Virus record (IMG/VR): IMGVR_UViG_3300005253_000015
Location: 47,457-111,456 of that record
Origin: a virus
Direction: 5' to 3' (one strand)
DNA length: 64,000 nucleotides
Below the pieces are notes generated by a model. That model had not been told where the DNA came from, did no database searches, and saw nothing but the letters and a program-made list of their open reading frames with translations. Position 1 is the stretch's first letter. The number at the start of each line of letters is the position of its first letter. Positions 50,225 to 58,244 of this stretch are shown here, piece after piece. A program made the position numbers and the translations under genes.

Positions 50225-50392
50225 TCAATTAAACTTAATTTCCCTCATTATCAATTCATAAATTCTATTTCTCTGTCTTATATTAGAAGAGGGATACATA
50301 CATTTGAAGTCTGTATAAAGAATATTAAATTCCCCTTCGTCAATTTTAATCATATATGATATCTTAAATTCATTATAAGGATTATAACTCAC
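50225..50392 (-). CDS. 55-aa protein, GTG start
   Basis: GTG at 50392 overlaps the upstream stop (GTGA). SYNPYNEFKISYMIKIDEGE.. ending ELIMREIKFN. Unknown. Confidence 0.48.
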   Translation of the reverse strand: MSYNPYNEFKISYMIKIDEGEFNILYTDFKCMYPSSNIRQRNRIYELIMREIKFN

Positions 50393-50598
50393 AATTTTTT
50401 ACCTCTTGCCTTTATTTCTTGTAGAACCTTAGTCTTTAAATGCTGTCGATTAGGCATTTCATATATCTCTTTTGACACTTTATCTAAGTCAATCCTATAC
50501 TTACATGATAGGCATGTATACTTCCGAGTTCTCTCTAACCCTTTAGTGCTATAACGCCATGTATGGCACTTGGGACATCTGAAGAAAGCTACACGCAT
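50389..50598 (-). CDS. Zinc-ribbon protein
   Basis: 69 aa. RCPKCHTWRYSTKG..KYTCLSCKYRID: CxxC/CxxC ribbon then basic helix. Resembles TFS-like single ribbons in outline only. Confidence 0.58.
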   Translation of the reverse strand: MRVAFFRCPKCHTWRYSTKGLERTRKYTCLSCKYRIDLDKVSKEIYEMPNRQHLKTKVLQEIKARGKKL

Positions 50599-50633
50599 AA
50601 TCTATACACCCCCCTTATCAAAACCAATTAACT

Positions 50634-50786
50634 TCATGATATCTTACCGAATATATTTTTACAACTCATACATAAATGTATATCAATGTTCCAAGTATAA
50701 TCATCTTTTGTTCTATAACCTTTTTCAATTCCAGAGGTATTTCTTAATAGAATACTCTTATCATTGTTACATACTGGACAACTCAT
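50634..50786 (-). CDS. 50-aa zinc-ribbon protein
   Basis: MSCPVCNNDKSILLRN..HLCMSCKNIFGKIS: CxxC/CxxC ribbon. Unknown. Confidence 0.5.
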   Translation of the reverse strand: MSCPVCNNDKSILLRNTSGIEKGYRTKDDYTWNIDIHLCMSCKNIFGKIS

Positions 50787-50800
50787 ATAATACTCCTCTA

Positions 50801-50995
50801 TTATTTTTTATTTCTCAGTTTTTCTAAGTATTGAACTAAAACCCATTTAGATAATTTAAAATCTTCACATTCAAAGCCTAATAATTCTGAAGTTATTTTA
50901 TTATCAATTTCACATACATCTTTAGTTTTGTATTTCTCTATAAAGAAAGTATCTTCTAAATGCTTTTTACATAATTCACAATTTATAGGTATCAT
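50801..50995 (-). CDS. Cys-containing small protein
   Basis: 64 aa. INCELCKKHLEDTFFIEKYK..DVCEI..FECEDF: possible zinc site. ATGA overlap with 50992. Confidence 0.52.
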   Translation of the reverse strand: MIPINCELCKKHLEDTFFIEKYKTKDVCEIDNKITSELLGFECEDFKLSKWVLVQYLEKLRNKK

Positions 50996-51240
50996 ATTAT
51001 TGCCTCAATATCCTCTTTATATAGATTTATGACCTTTTCTATTAATAACCTCATGGGCATAATATATTCTGTAGCTCTAAGTATTAACATTTCCCTACTT
51101 CTATCCATCCCCCAGTCTTCTTTATGGATTTTCAATGTTTTATTAAGGAGTCTCGTTAGGTCGTTCCAAGCCTCATATAGTTTAGCCATCACTTCTACTC
51201 GACCAATTATCTCCTTAGTTGATTGTGGTCTATGAATCAT
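50992..51240 (-). CDS. Helical protein
   Basis: 82 aa, all-alpha (AKLYEAWNDLTRLLNKTLKI; PMRLLIEKVINLYKEDIEAI). No motif. Confidence 0.52.
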   Translation of the reverse strand: MIHRPQSTKEIIGRVEVMAKLYEAWNDLTRLLNKTLKIHKEDWGMDRSREMLILRATEYIMPMRLLIEKVINLYKEDIEAII

Positions 51241-51424
51241 TATTTATTGCTCCTAATTTTATTATTCCACCATAGTCACATTGAGGACATTCATACAAAC
51301 AAGCAATCTGGGTTATAATTAAAAAAGGTTTTCCTATTTCACATTGTACCTCACACTTAGGACATAAACGTGGTGAGGGTTTAATTACCTTAATTTTCTT
51401 AATTTCTTTTTTAGTTAACTTCAT
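51230..51424 (-). CDS. 64-aa zinc-ribbon protein
   Basis: RLCPKCEVQCEIGKPFLI..CLYECPQCDYGG: CxxC/CxxC. Basic N-terminus (KLTKKEIKKIKVIKPS). Overlaps both neighbours. Confidence 0.55.
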   Translation of the reverse strand: MKLTKKEIKKIKVIKPSPRLCPKCEVQCEIGKPFLIITQIACLYECPQCDYGGIIKLGAINNDS

Positions 51425-51633
51425 TTAAATCCCCTAAATTCTGGTCTTATAGTTTCTATAGACTCTTTCATCACATTTTTTATATCCCATCCTAAATACA
51501 CAATATTAGTATTGAGTGCCTTTATTGATGAATCTATATTATCTAAAGCTCGAATTAATGCTTTCTTAAATAATAAATCCTCATTAAGAAGATATGATTC
51601 CATATTGTTAAGATATTTATGTATCTCACTCAT
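51421..51633 (-). CDS. Helical protein
   Basis: 70 aa (LNEDLLFKKALIRALDNIDS..). ATGA overlap. Unknown. Confidence 0.5.
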   Translation of the reverse strand: MSEIHKYLNNMESYLLNEDLLFKKALIRALDNIDSSIKALNTNIVYLGWDIKNVMKESIETIRPEFRGFK

Positions 51634-51937
51634 TTTTAATCCCCAGTGTTTTATATAATTCTTCTACACCTTTTCCATATATATGATAAATCGCAAGTGG
51701 AAATATCTGAATAATGCCTTTATATTTCATTGTATGTTTAAAGCATTTATTTAATGCGTCTTGTACCTTTTTTTTATATTCGCTCTCGGATTTCTTAATT
51801 GTATTTTCTATGAGTTCTTTTAATATTTCCTTCTTATGACCTAAAGAATGTATTTTACATTTCGGAATTAATCTATTGGCATAATGGTACATTTTGTCCA
51901 GTTCTTCCATTATTTTCATTAACTCTATATCATTCAT
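51626..51937 (-). CDS. Helical protein
   Basis: 103 aa, all-alpha (ELMKIMEELDKMYHYANRLI; ALNKCFKHTMKYKGIIQIFP). Overlaps neighbours at both ends. Unknown. Confidence 0.52.
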   Translation of the reverse strand: MNDIELMKIMEELDKMYHYANRLIPKCKIHSLGHKKEILKELIENTIKKSESEYKKKVQDALNKCFKHTMKYKGIIQIFPLAIYHIYGKGVEELYKTLGIKNE

Positions 51938-52086
51938 TTTATTTTCTCGAATTTGTAAAATTTAGTTATTGGATTAAATTTAACATAATAATTATTTGGG
52001 TCTTTCAAAAAGTTTTTAATTTCATCTAAAATTTCTTTTTTAACGGTTTTTACGTCCTTTTTTCTGCACTTTATACAGCTCTCCAT
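51934..52086 (-). CDS. 50-aa basic protein
   Basis: MESCIKCRKKDVKTVKKEIL..KFYKFEKIK: one CxxC then basic helix. Stop overlaps next ATG by 4 nt, which supports it. Confidence 0.48.
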   Translation of the reverse strand: MESCIKCRKKDVKTVKKEILDEIKNFLKDPNNYYVKFNPITKFYKFEKIK

Positions 52087-52120
52087 TTCTTAAAACCACC
52101 TTCCTATTGTTTTTTTTTAT

Positions 52121-52140
52121 ATCATGTTTCTTTACATGAT
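52121..52140. terminator. Hairpin in gap
   Basis: ATCATGT-TTCTTT-ACATGAT, a perfect 7-bp stem next to a run of T. It lies in the 100-bp gap between two minus genes, so it may end or attenuate transcription. Confidence 0.35.
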
Positions 52141-52188
52141 TCCAATTTTTAATACCACCTCACATTTTAAAATTAAAAAAAAAGGGAT

Positions 52189-52440
52189 TTAAATATATTT
52201 TCTTACTATACTAATTGCTCCCCGTATCTGCCCCGTTTCTTCACTACTAATATTATCTATTCTCTTAGATATTCTAATGAGTATATTATCAACCAATACT
52301 TTCTCTCTGTCACTAAGATGTTGATATAATGTATTAGCAAATCTACTAGCAAAACGAGCCTCTTTTCCTTTAGGATGTTTACTAAATTCTATAAGTACCA
52401 ATTCATTCACTAACCATTCAAAAAAGTCTTTAGCTCTCAT
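52189..52440 (-). CDS. Helical protein
   Basis: 83 aa (AKDFFEWLVNELVLIEFSKH; ILIRISKRIDNISSEETGQI). ATGA overlap with 52437. Unknown. Confidence 0.52.
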   Translation of the reverse strand: MRAKDFFEWLVNELVLIEFSKHPKGKEARFASRFANTLYQHLSDREKVLVDNILIRISKRIDNISSEETGQIRGAISIVRKYI

Positions 52441-52745
52441 TTATGTTGAAACATCTCCGTATTTATAATCCCTAAATCAATTAAATACCATATCTGTGAA
52501 CGCAATGGTCTTGTATCTTTTTTATGTTTATCATTAATAGCCTCTCGTAATGTTTCAAAATTGACTTCTTCGATTTTATTAATAAATTCCATAATCTCAC
52601 TTTCGCAGCTGAAACATATTATATTCGATTTCTTATCATACCACAGCTTCCACGCATTGTATTTATCATCTTTTTTGTGACGACCTATAAAACATTTTTT
52701 AGTAATAACATCCCTTCTACAACATTTACACTTTCTTACTTTCAT
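52437..52745 (-). CDS. Zinc-binding protein
   Basis: 102 aa from ATG 52745, chosen because it follows the upstream stop; an in-frame ATG at 52775 lies inside the upstream gene. RKCKCCRRDVITKKC..IICFSCESEIM: CxCC..C..CxxC module then helices. Unknown. Confidence 0.55.
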   Translation of the reverse strand: MKVRKCKCCRRDVITKKCFIGRHKKDDKYNAWKLWYDKKSNIICFSCESEIMEFINKIEEVNFETLREAINDKHKKDTRPLRSQIWYLIDLGIINTEMFQHK

Positions 52746-52749
52746 GATT

Positions 52750-52914
52750 TTAATCCAATTTCTCTTTTTCGTCATCTTTTTTCATTTTCCATAAGTAATA
52801 CTTATATTTTATGTATTGAAATAAATTTAACTTCATTATTTTACTGTTACAACCTTCCCAGCATTCTGGATAGTAACAATTTCCATCATTATCGTAATTA
52901 CAATGAACCTTCAT
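52750..52914 (-). CDS. 54-aa Cys-containing protein
   Basis: MKVHCNYDNDGNCYYPECWE..GCNS: four Cys in 19 residues, then aromatic basic helix (LFQYIKYKYYLWKMKK). ATGA overlap with 52911 gene's stop. Confidence 0.5.
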   Translation of the reverse strand: MKVHCNYDNDGNCYYPECWEGCNSKIMKLNLFQYIKYKYYLWKMKKDDEKEKLD

Positions 52915-53123
52915 TTTCTTTTTCCTTTTTTATTGGATATTTCAAATTTTCGTTCACTTTCTTTTTCCTTTTCTTCTGGATATTGTTTATTAAGCTTTCT
53001 TACAGCTTTATCATAAGCAGCAGCAATAATGCCCCCTAATTTAAAATGATTAGACTCTATAATAATAGTAGCCCATCTTCCCTTTATTGTGTGTTTAAAT
53101 CTCCACTTCTTTTTTGGAATTAT
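52911..53123 (-). CDS. Basic protein with apparent ATA start
   Basis: 70 aa from ATA 53123, 5 nt after GAGG and overlapping the upstream stop as ATAA (4 nt, like the usual ATGA). No ATG, GTG or TTG in frame upstream of the coding part (KKKWRFKHTIKGRWATIIIE; HFKLGGIIAAAYDKAVRKLN). Its own stop overlaps the next ATG, so the frame is bounded on both sides by translational couplings. ATT at 53120 is an alternative start. Looks like a small AP2-like or nucleic-acid-binding beta-alpha protein. Confidence 0.55.
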   Translation of the reverse strand: MIPKKKWRFKHTIKGRWATIIIESNHFKLGGIIAAAYDKAVRKLNKQYPEEKEKESERKFEISNKKGKRK

Positions 53124-53242
53124 ACTCCCCTCATATTTACTTCTACTCTATAGGTTTTACATTTTGGACAGTTTAATGATTCATTAGCATCTTCTGATTC
53201 AAAAACACAACCACAAACAAGACACATCATTTCATATTTCAT
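53120..53242 (-). CDS. 40-aa zinc-ribbon peptide
   Basis: MCLVCGCVFESEDANESLNC then PKCKTYR: CxxC/CxxC, rubredoxin-like in outline. Start next to thyX stop. Confidence 0.52.
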   Translation of the reverse strand: MKYEMMCLVCGCVFESEDANESLNCPKCKTYRVEVNMRGV

Positions 53243-53925
53243 TATAACCCTTCTATATTATCAAATACTATCGGTATTTTCTCTCTGAAGTCCTTTAATA
53301 TTCCTAACATTATGTCTCTGATTTGTGGATGTGCTGCTTTAGAGCATCGCATTTTGAATATATGTCTCCATTGAGTAGGATTAGTAGATATATTGATTTC
53401 CGTTTTTATATCTATTGGAAGTACCCCTCTTGCTATTTGTGCTGGTACTCCAAATTTCCTAAGTCTAAAATAAGATATCTCGGCTGCATCCATAGCTTCA
53501 CACCACGCAAAGTATTCTTTAGAAGTATCCTCAATTACAAAACCATCCTTAGTAACAAAATCTACTTGTTCTTTACTAAACCATAATGGTTTTATAACAG
53601 TTATTTCATTTCCATGCTTATCTTTAGTGTAATCACAATATCTCGTAGATTCTTGAGCATAACTACATAATCTATGTCTTACAAGTTCATGTGTAAATCC
53701 CCTATTACTAATTATTAATACATGAATCATTCCACCAAATTCAAGCATAGCAGTATGCCCTCTTTTAACTAACATTTTACACATTCTTTTAGCAGATTCA
53801 CCATCTTCAGTTATCTTACCCTCAGATTTATAACATGTTCTTGCTACCAACTCGATATTTTTCAATATCGCTAACCCATCAAGTTTACTCATTATTTTAA
53901 AACTCTGTTCGATTATTTTTACCAA
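53242..53925 (-). CDS. thyX: Flavin-dependent thymidylate synthase
   Basis: 227 aa. R83-H-R-x2-S..S-x-R-Y96 (RHRLCSYAQESTRY) is the ThyX signature; GHTAMLEFGGMIHVL and QIARGVLPI..TQWRHIFKMRCSKAAHPQIR are further conserved blocks. Makes dTMP from dUMP with FAD, NADPH and methylene-tetrahydrofolate. Common in large viruses, fitting the need for dTMP of an AT-rich genome. Full length. Confidence 0.93.
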   Translation of the reverse strand: MVKIIEQSFKIMSKLDGLAILKNIELVARTCYKSEGKITEDGESAKRMCKMLVKRGHTAMLEFGGMIHVLIISNRGFTHELVRHRLCSYAQESTRYCDYTKDKHGNEITVIKPLWFSKEQVDFVTKDGFVIEDTSKEYFAWCEAMDAAEISYFRLRKFGVPAQIARGVLPIDIKTEINISTNPTQWRHIFKMRCSKAAHPQIRDIMLGILKDFREKIPIVFDNIEGL

Positions 53926-53931
53926 TTTTTA

Positions 53932-54105
53932 TTAACTCACTATTCTCTCATTTTTAATATCGGAGATGATTGCATTGTAAGTAAAGTATACTTCAAGATG
54001 GGTAGTATCTATTTTTTGTGTTTCTTTGAAATTCTTACTAATCATCATTATAATAGAATCTCTCCTTACCTTCAAATATTTTAACATGTCCTCTATATTT
54101 ATCAT
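53932..54105 (-). CDS. 57-aa protein
   Basis: MINIEDMLKYLKVRRDSIIM.. ending IISDIKNERIVS. Helical. Upstream neighbour of thyX. Unknown. Confidence 0.5.
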   Translation of the reverse strand: MINIEDMLKYLKVRRDSIIMMISKNFKETQKIDTTHLEVYFTYNAIISDIKNERIVS

Positions 54106-54111
54106 AATAAT

Positions 54112-54744
54112 TTATACTCCATGTGCCCAGTAATATTCACTCTTTTCTTTATCGAATTTGATAATACCATTTTTATATAGGGTTCTTGTTAATTTTAACA
54201 CCGAATTATGAATCTTTCTATGAGAGCTTTTATCACATAGATATAAGTTATTTTTATCATTATTGAGCTTATTTCCATCTATATGATGTACTATTTCTTC
54301 TGTTTTCAGAAATCTTCCTATCTTTTTTTCCATAATTAATATATGCTCTGCTATATATCCATTAGAATTAGCTCTCGGATGTTCATACTTCTTTATGTTT
54401 TTATAACCACCAGTTATTACAATTCCTTTATAAAATGGTGATTCTGCTCCTTTAGCATAGGGACTAGATAACGGAATGGCAAATTTATTAGCCCATTGAA
54501 TGACATTAGCTTGGGAGCATTTTAATTCTATTGCAATATCTTTTGTCTTTCTTTTTTTTTCTATTATTTGTTTATACATCCAATTCTTATCTTGATATCT
54601 TGGTATATCTCTATGAATACCAAATCTTCTTCTGATAGACCCAATAGTGCTTTTGGCTTTTCCTACTTCCTTTGCTATTTGACTATCTGGTTTTCCTAAA
54701 ATATTAAAATGTATATATAACCAAGCTCTACATTTATATGGCAT
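54112..54744 (-). CDS. HTH-HNH endonuclease (copy 3 of 3)
   Basis: 210 aa from ATG 54744 (inside the end of the RNase H gene). Two HTH-like units (DSQIAKEVGKAKSTIGSIRR; TKDIAIELKCSQANVIQWAN), then SPFYKGIVITGGYKNIKKYE and the HNH core EHILIMEKKIGRFL..VHHIDGNKLNNDKNNLYL and tail LYKNGIIKFDKEKSEYYW. The extra HTH makes it longer than copies 1 and 2. Homing-type endonuclease. Confidence 0.82.
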   Translation of the reverse strand: MPYKCRAWLYIHFNILGKPDSQIAKEVGKAKSTIGSIRRRFGIHRDIPRYQDKNWMYKQIIEKKRKTKDIAIELKCSQANVIQWANKFAIPLSSPYAKGAESPFYKGIVITGGYKNIKKYEHPRANSNGYIAEHILIMEKKIGRFLKTEEIVHHIDGNKLNNDKNNLYLCDKSSHRKIHNSVLKLTRTLYKNGIIKFDKEKSEYYWAHGV

Positions 54745-55747
54745 GTGCAAGATTTCTAGACCTGTCAATTTTTCTTAACCTCACATTTTGAATATTCTCT
54801 TTAAATTCTAACATCTTTTTTACTAATGGTATAATATGGTCAGCTTTAACTTTCCAATTCTCTTCAAACCATTGTACGCAGTTATTACTGTCAGTCTCAA
54901 TAACCACATTCTTATAACCTCTTTTAATGCTTATATACATAGCGGATATTACACCCTTTAACTCTGCGGCATTACTCGTTAACCACACTTCCTTTCTCTT
55001 CCACCGTTCATCCGTATTTTTGAGTACCACGCTATAATGTCCATAATCCTTAAACGGTTTATTAGATGTAATATTGGCACTACCATCAACTTGAAAGGTA
55101 TAGACTGCTTCTTCCCGAAAATTGGCTTCATCATTTCTTTGCTTATTATTATATTTACCTTTCTTTTTAATAGCCACAATATTTTTTGTTTTTTCTTCTT
55201 TCTTAACATAATCCTTTACCATATCACTTACTTTTTTTTTTTCAATTTTTTCAATAATACTTCTATAAGGTGAATATAAATACATTGGAGCATTGTCCCA
55301 TGCATCTGTATCATAATAATTGAGCATTGATTTCATTCTTTTTCCCCAGTCCTCATAAACTTTATTTATAGGTAGCATATAACAATTTTCGTAGCACCAT
55401 TCCGTTATCGTTATTTCTTGGTCTATAAACATCTCATCAGTTTCGAATTTTATTAATTGAGATTTTGGTATTGAGAAGTTTAATGGTGGATAGTATGAAA
55501 ATCCAAGTTGTAATAATCCAGTATCAATTCTAAAGAATACTGCTCCTTTATCTACAGTACCCTTATCTGTTTTAACATCCTTAACAGAATATCCAGAGAC
55601 ATATACATCTCTAAGAGTATAATTCTTTCCATCTCTATTATTCATGACTGGCATATTACATTCAAATAAAGGATTTTTAAGTAGTTTTTTTGCGAACATT
55701 ACGTGTTTCATTTCCACTTTTATATTCCAGTCATTCATCCAATGCAT
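54734..55747 (-). CDS. RNase HI-domain protein with long N-terminal part
   Basis: 337 aa. Residues about 215-337 form an RNase H fold with D221 (FQVDGSAN), E262 (SNAAELKG), D286 (VIETDSNN) and D328 (KIDRSRNLAHA), the four acidic catalytic residues. The first 200 residues are of unknown fold (RVINTGLL-type strands, VYEDWGKRMKSMLNYY) with a Lys-rich linker near 165-210. Likely removes RNA primers or R-loops during viral replication. Confidence 0.82.
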   Translation of the reverse strand: MHWMNDWNIKVEMKHVMFAKKLLKNPLFECNMPVMNNRDGKNYTLRDVYVSGYSVKDVKTDKGTVDKGAVFFRIDTGLLQLGFSYYPPLNFSIPKSQLIKFETDEMFIDQEITITEWCYENCYMLPINKVYEDWGKRMKSMLNYYDTDAWDNAPMYLYSPYRSIIEKIEKKKVSDMVKDYVKKEEKTKNIVAIKKKGKYNNKQRNDEANFREEAVYTFQVDGSANITSNKPFKDYGHYSVVLKNTDERWKRKEVWLTSNAAELKGVISAMYISIKRGYKNVVIETDSNNCVQWFEENWKVKADHIIPLVKKMLEFKENIQNVRLRKIDRSRNLAHAI

Positions 55748-55749
55748 GA

Positions 55750-56082
55750 TTATTCTTCTTCCTTCTCCTTCTGTACAAATTCATTAAAATGTCTTTCGCA
55801 TAAATCTAATCGGTATATCAGCTCTTTGGAGTTAATAAGTGCTGACCCCTTAGTATATATACCACAAATCTCAATATACTCTTCTTCATTATCTACCTTG
55901 ACCCTATTTATTACTTTACTACACCGTGTCTGAAACGACCTTCTCTCTTGTATGATTTCCCCTTCTGTTTTTACATCAACAAGCATTCCATTTAAAATGC
56001 CTTTCTGCCTTTTAGCCATCTCTATAATCTGGTCTATTTCCACAATGCTTTTTTTGACATCATCATCTTTTTTAATATTCAT
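55750..56082 (-). CDS. Unknown protein
   Basis: 110 aa. N-terminal helix (SIVEIDQIIEMAKRQKGIL), then TRCSKVINRVKVDNEEEYIE, GIYTKGSALINSKELIYRLD, LCERHFNEF. C..C..C/H spacing could be zinc-binding. 2 nt upstream of the RNase H gene. Confidence 0.55.
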   Translation of the reverse strand: MNIKKDDDVKKSIVEIDQIIEMAKRQKGILNGMLVDVKTEGEIIQERRSFQTRCSKVINRVKVDNEEEYIEICGIYTKGSALINSKELIYRLDLCERHFNEFVQKEKEEE

Positions 56083-56148
56083 AACCCTTTTTCTTTATTG
56101 AAATCACTATCACTCCTTATTGTTCTTTTTTATTGAATTTTTCATTCA

Positions 56149-56493
56149 TTATTTTACTAAAATCTCTAATAATCTGTTTTTATCTGATAAAATATGATTT
56201 AGATTTCCTTGCCATACAACATCCTCTATGGCTTTATCCCACTTCTTTAATATAATTTTTCGTACTTTCTTAATAGATATCTTAAACCATTCGCCTCTAA
56301 CTTTATAATCTATTAGTATATATGTAAGTATAGTTTCAATTATTCTGTCGGCATTTGGTATTTCAAACATTAATTCTAATCTACGTGGATTTCCAGTCTG
56401 GATAGAGCTTATTCTCTTATCAATATCCCATTGTTCAGTATATCCTATTTTGAAATATTTAGTACCTTTCTCTTTAATAAAATAAACGGTCAT
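56149..56493 (-). CDS. T5orf172/Mug113-type GIY-YIG-like protein
   Basis: 114 aa. VYFIKEKGTKYFKIGYTEQW..KRISSIQTGNPRRLELMFEI and RGEWFKIS match the T5orf172 family (GIY-YIG fold) found in many phages: the second motif is KIGYT, the conserved Arg is KR, and the Glu lies in the IIETILTYIL helix. Likely nuclease of unknown target. Confidence 0.78.
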   Translation of the reverse strand: MTVYFIKEKGTKYFKIGYTEQWDIDKRISSIQTGNPRRLELMFEIPNADRIIETILTYILIDYKVRGEWFKISIKKVRKIILKKWDKAIEDVVWQGNLNHILSDKNRLLEILVK

Positions 56494-56978
56494 TCTTTTT
56501 TTTCTTCCTCTTTTTGTTTTAAATATTGATTAACTCTAACAGCTAAAATATTTTTAATAAAATCATCATAAATACCAATTATTGTTTTTCTATTTGTAAT
56601 ATACTGTATTGTCTTTAATACTTCATGCTCTCCCTCATCCTCTAAGATATGGGGCATCATCTCTTCAATCATTGTTTTCTTACTGTTTGAAAAGGTTTCC
56701 TTAGCGTGATTTGATAAATTGATAAGCTCTTCTATTTTCTCTTTTGTGTAATAATATGGCTTAATTTTTTCATTTCCCTCTTCGTTAGACATTTTCTCTG
56801 AAATACCATTCCCCCAATATTCACATAATTCTGTTAGTATTTTACTCAGTCCCACGTTCCAATCTTGAGTTTTATCTTGTAGTTTACTTCTGATATTGGA
56901 CAATATTCTTTTGCAATATCGTTCGGCATCCTTATCTTTTTCAGCAAATCGAATTGATATCAAACCCAGATTATCCAC
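56490..56978 (-). CDS. Helical protein with RHH-like start
   Basis: 162 aa. LISIRFAEKDKDAERYCKRI resembles the first strand and helix of the RHH-like neighbour at 56971 (MLTIRFLDNDNYNF). The rest is helical and charged, ending KQKEEEKKE. ATGA overlap with 56490/56493. Unknown. Confidence 0.52.
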   Translation of the reverse strand: MDNLGLISIRFAEKDKDAERYCKRILSNIRSKLQDKTQDWNVGLSKILTELCEYWGNGISEKMSNEEGNEKIKPYYYTKEKIEELINLSNHAKETFSNSKKTMIEEMMPHILEDEGEHEVLKTIQYITNRKTIIGIYDDFIKNILAVRVNQYLKQKEEEKKE

Positions 56979-57180
56979 CTTTCTTAAATAATTTTACTGG
57001 TATATCACCACTATTTTTCTTAAGTAATTCTGTTAATGTCTCAGAAATAGTCATTCTCTTTCCTTTTGCTAGTTGTATACTTTGATGTCCCTTGATTTTT
57101 GAAACAACAAAATTATAATTATCATTATCTAAAAACCTAATTGTTAACATCCTAGAGTTGTTTTTATTTCTTTCAGTCAA
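56971..57180 (-). CDS. Ribbon-helix-helix-like protein
   Basis: 69 aa from TTG 57180 (ATG at residue 11 also possible). RMLTIRFLDNDNYNFVVSKI..MTISETLTELLKKN fits RHH. First gene downstream of the iteron region, so it could bind it (partition or replication control); inference from position. Confidence 0.55.
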   Translation of the reverse strand: MTERNKNNSRMLTIRFLDNDNYNFVVSKIKGHQSIQLAKGKRMTISETLTELLKKNSGDIPVKLFKKGG

Positions 57181-57333
57181 AATTAACCCAGCTTTAATAA
57201 TTTCTATAAATTATTTAATTTTATTAAAAATTCAATAATAAAATTAATATTTTTCGTACTCTTAAATTTATTGTTTTTTTGATGAAAACCCCACAGACTA
57301 TACTCGTGAGTCCCTAAAGCCCCGACAAAAACC

Positions 57334-57388
<55 letters not shown>

Positions 57389-57389
57389 G

Positions 57390-57540
57390 CTAGTCAAGTT
57401 AGACAAGTTAGTTAACTCCGTTGACTTAGTAAACATGGTTGACAAAATTAACAAGGTTAATAAAATTGACAAAGTTAACTTAATCAACTAAATTTACTTA
57501 GTCGACAAAGCTAGTCAAGTTAGTTAACTTAAATTTACTT
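57390..57540 (+). repeat. Degenerate 9-bp tandem repeats (candidate origin or partition iterons)
   Basis: About 14 imperfect units of consensus AAARTTRAC or its near complement (for example TTGACAAAATTAACAAGG, TTGACAAAGTTAAC, GTCGACAAAG), with GTTAAC and GTCGAC palindromes. Period 9 is held for over 100 bp. One frame would read K-(I/V)-(N/D) repeats from an ATG at 57435 for 18 codons, but both strands have stops around it, so a DNA-binding array is more likely than a gene. With the adjacent ATA tract it looks like a replication origin or centromere-like site. Confidence 0.6.
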
Positions 57541-57620
57541 TCCTAAAATTTTTAATATATCCGACAAAAATCTTGTTATATATAACATGTTACACAATAA
57601 AGGACGAATTATATCATCTG

Positions 57621-57824
57621 TCATAATTCCCCACTAAACACTATAATCTCTGATTTATCCAAAACCCTTATATCATATTTCATTATTTTATGATAGCCTG
57701 TACGGTTACGATTTATATAATGAGTAAACTTAATATGAGCATCATCTATATTTTCAGCCTTAGTTAACAAACTATATTCTCCATTATTAACATAAAAGGT
57801 CTTAAACATTATAGAATACCCCAT
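57621..57824 (-). CDS. Small protein
   Basis: 67 aa (FKTFYVNNGEYSLLTKAENI; IKFTHYINRNRTGYHKIMKY), alpha/beta. Resembles in size the 61372-61533 protein. Overlaps 57809 by 16 nt. Unknown. Confidence 0.52.
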   Translation of the reverse strand: MGYSIMFKTFYVNNGEYSLLTKAENIDDAHIKFTHYINRNRTGYHKIMKYDIRVLDKSEIIVFSGEL

Positions 57825-58204
57825 TTAGTTAGATTTTTAATGATTATATTATTAATGAAAAAGAATTTATTCATTATCTTATCCAGCATATATTTATCCT
57901 TATCAGCCTCTGTGTAGAAAACTCTCTGAGAGAAAATTCTATCATAATGATAATTTACCCCTATTACTGCTGTAGCACGGAATAAAGTATTAAAATTCTT
58001 TTCTATCATTTCTATATAGTTAATTAAATTTATGCACTTACAACATGAAATTGCAAGTCTTTCATCACACCACATATCATATGGTATTCTCCTTGCTAAA
58101 TCTATACCTTGATAATATAATTTGGTATAACAAATAGGACAAATCCTACTGACTGTGCCATCATCATCTACTTTAATACAATCTAAAATATATCTTAGCG
58201 GCAT
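57809..58204 (-). CDS. Zinc-binding protein
   Basis: 131 aa. ICPICYTKLYYQG..MWCDERLAISCCKCINL: CxxC / C..CCxC module in residues 20-60. C-terminus alpha/beta. Unknown. Confidence 0.57.
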   Translation of the reverse strand: MPLRYILDCIKVDDDGTVSRICPICYTKLYYQGIDLARRIPYDMWCDERLAISCCKCINLINYIEMIEKNFNTLFRATAVIGVNYHYDRIFSQRVFYTEADKDKYMLDKIMNKFFFINNIIIKNLTKWGIL

Positions 58205-58244
58205 TTACATCCTCTTCAAATTAAAAAAAAAGTTTTAAAAGTTT

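Noticed and set aside
57390-57491. Gene encoding K-(I/V)-(N/D) repeats from ATG 57435
   Set aside because: Only 18 codons, no ribosome site or promoter, and the period continues past its stop codons.
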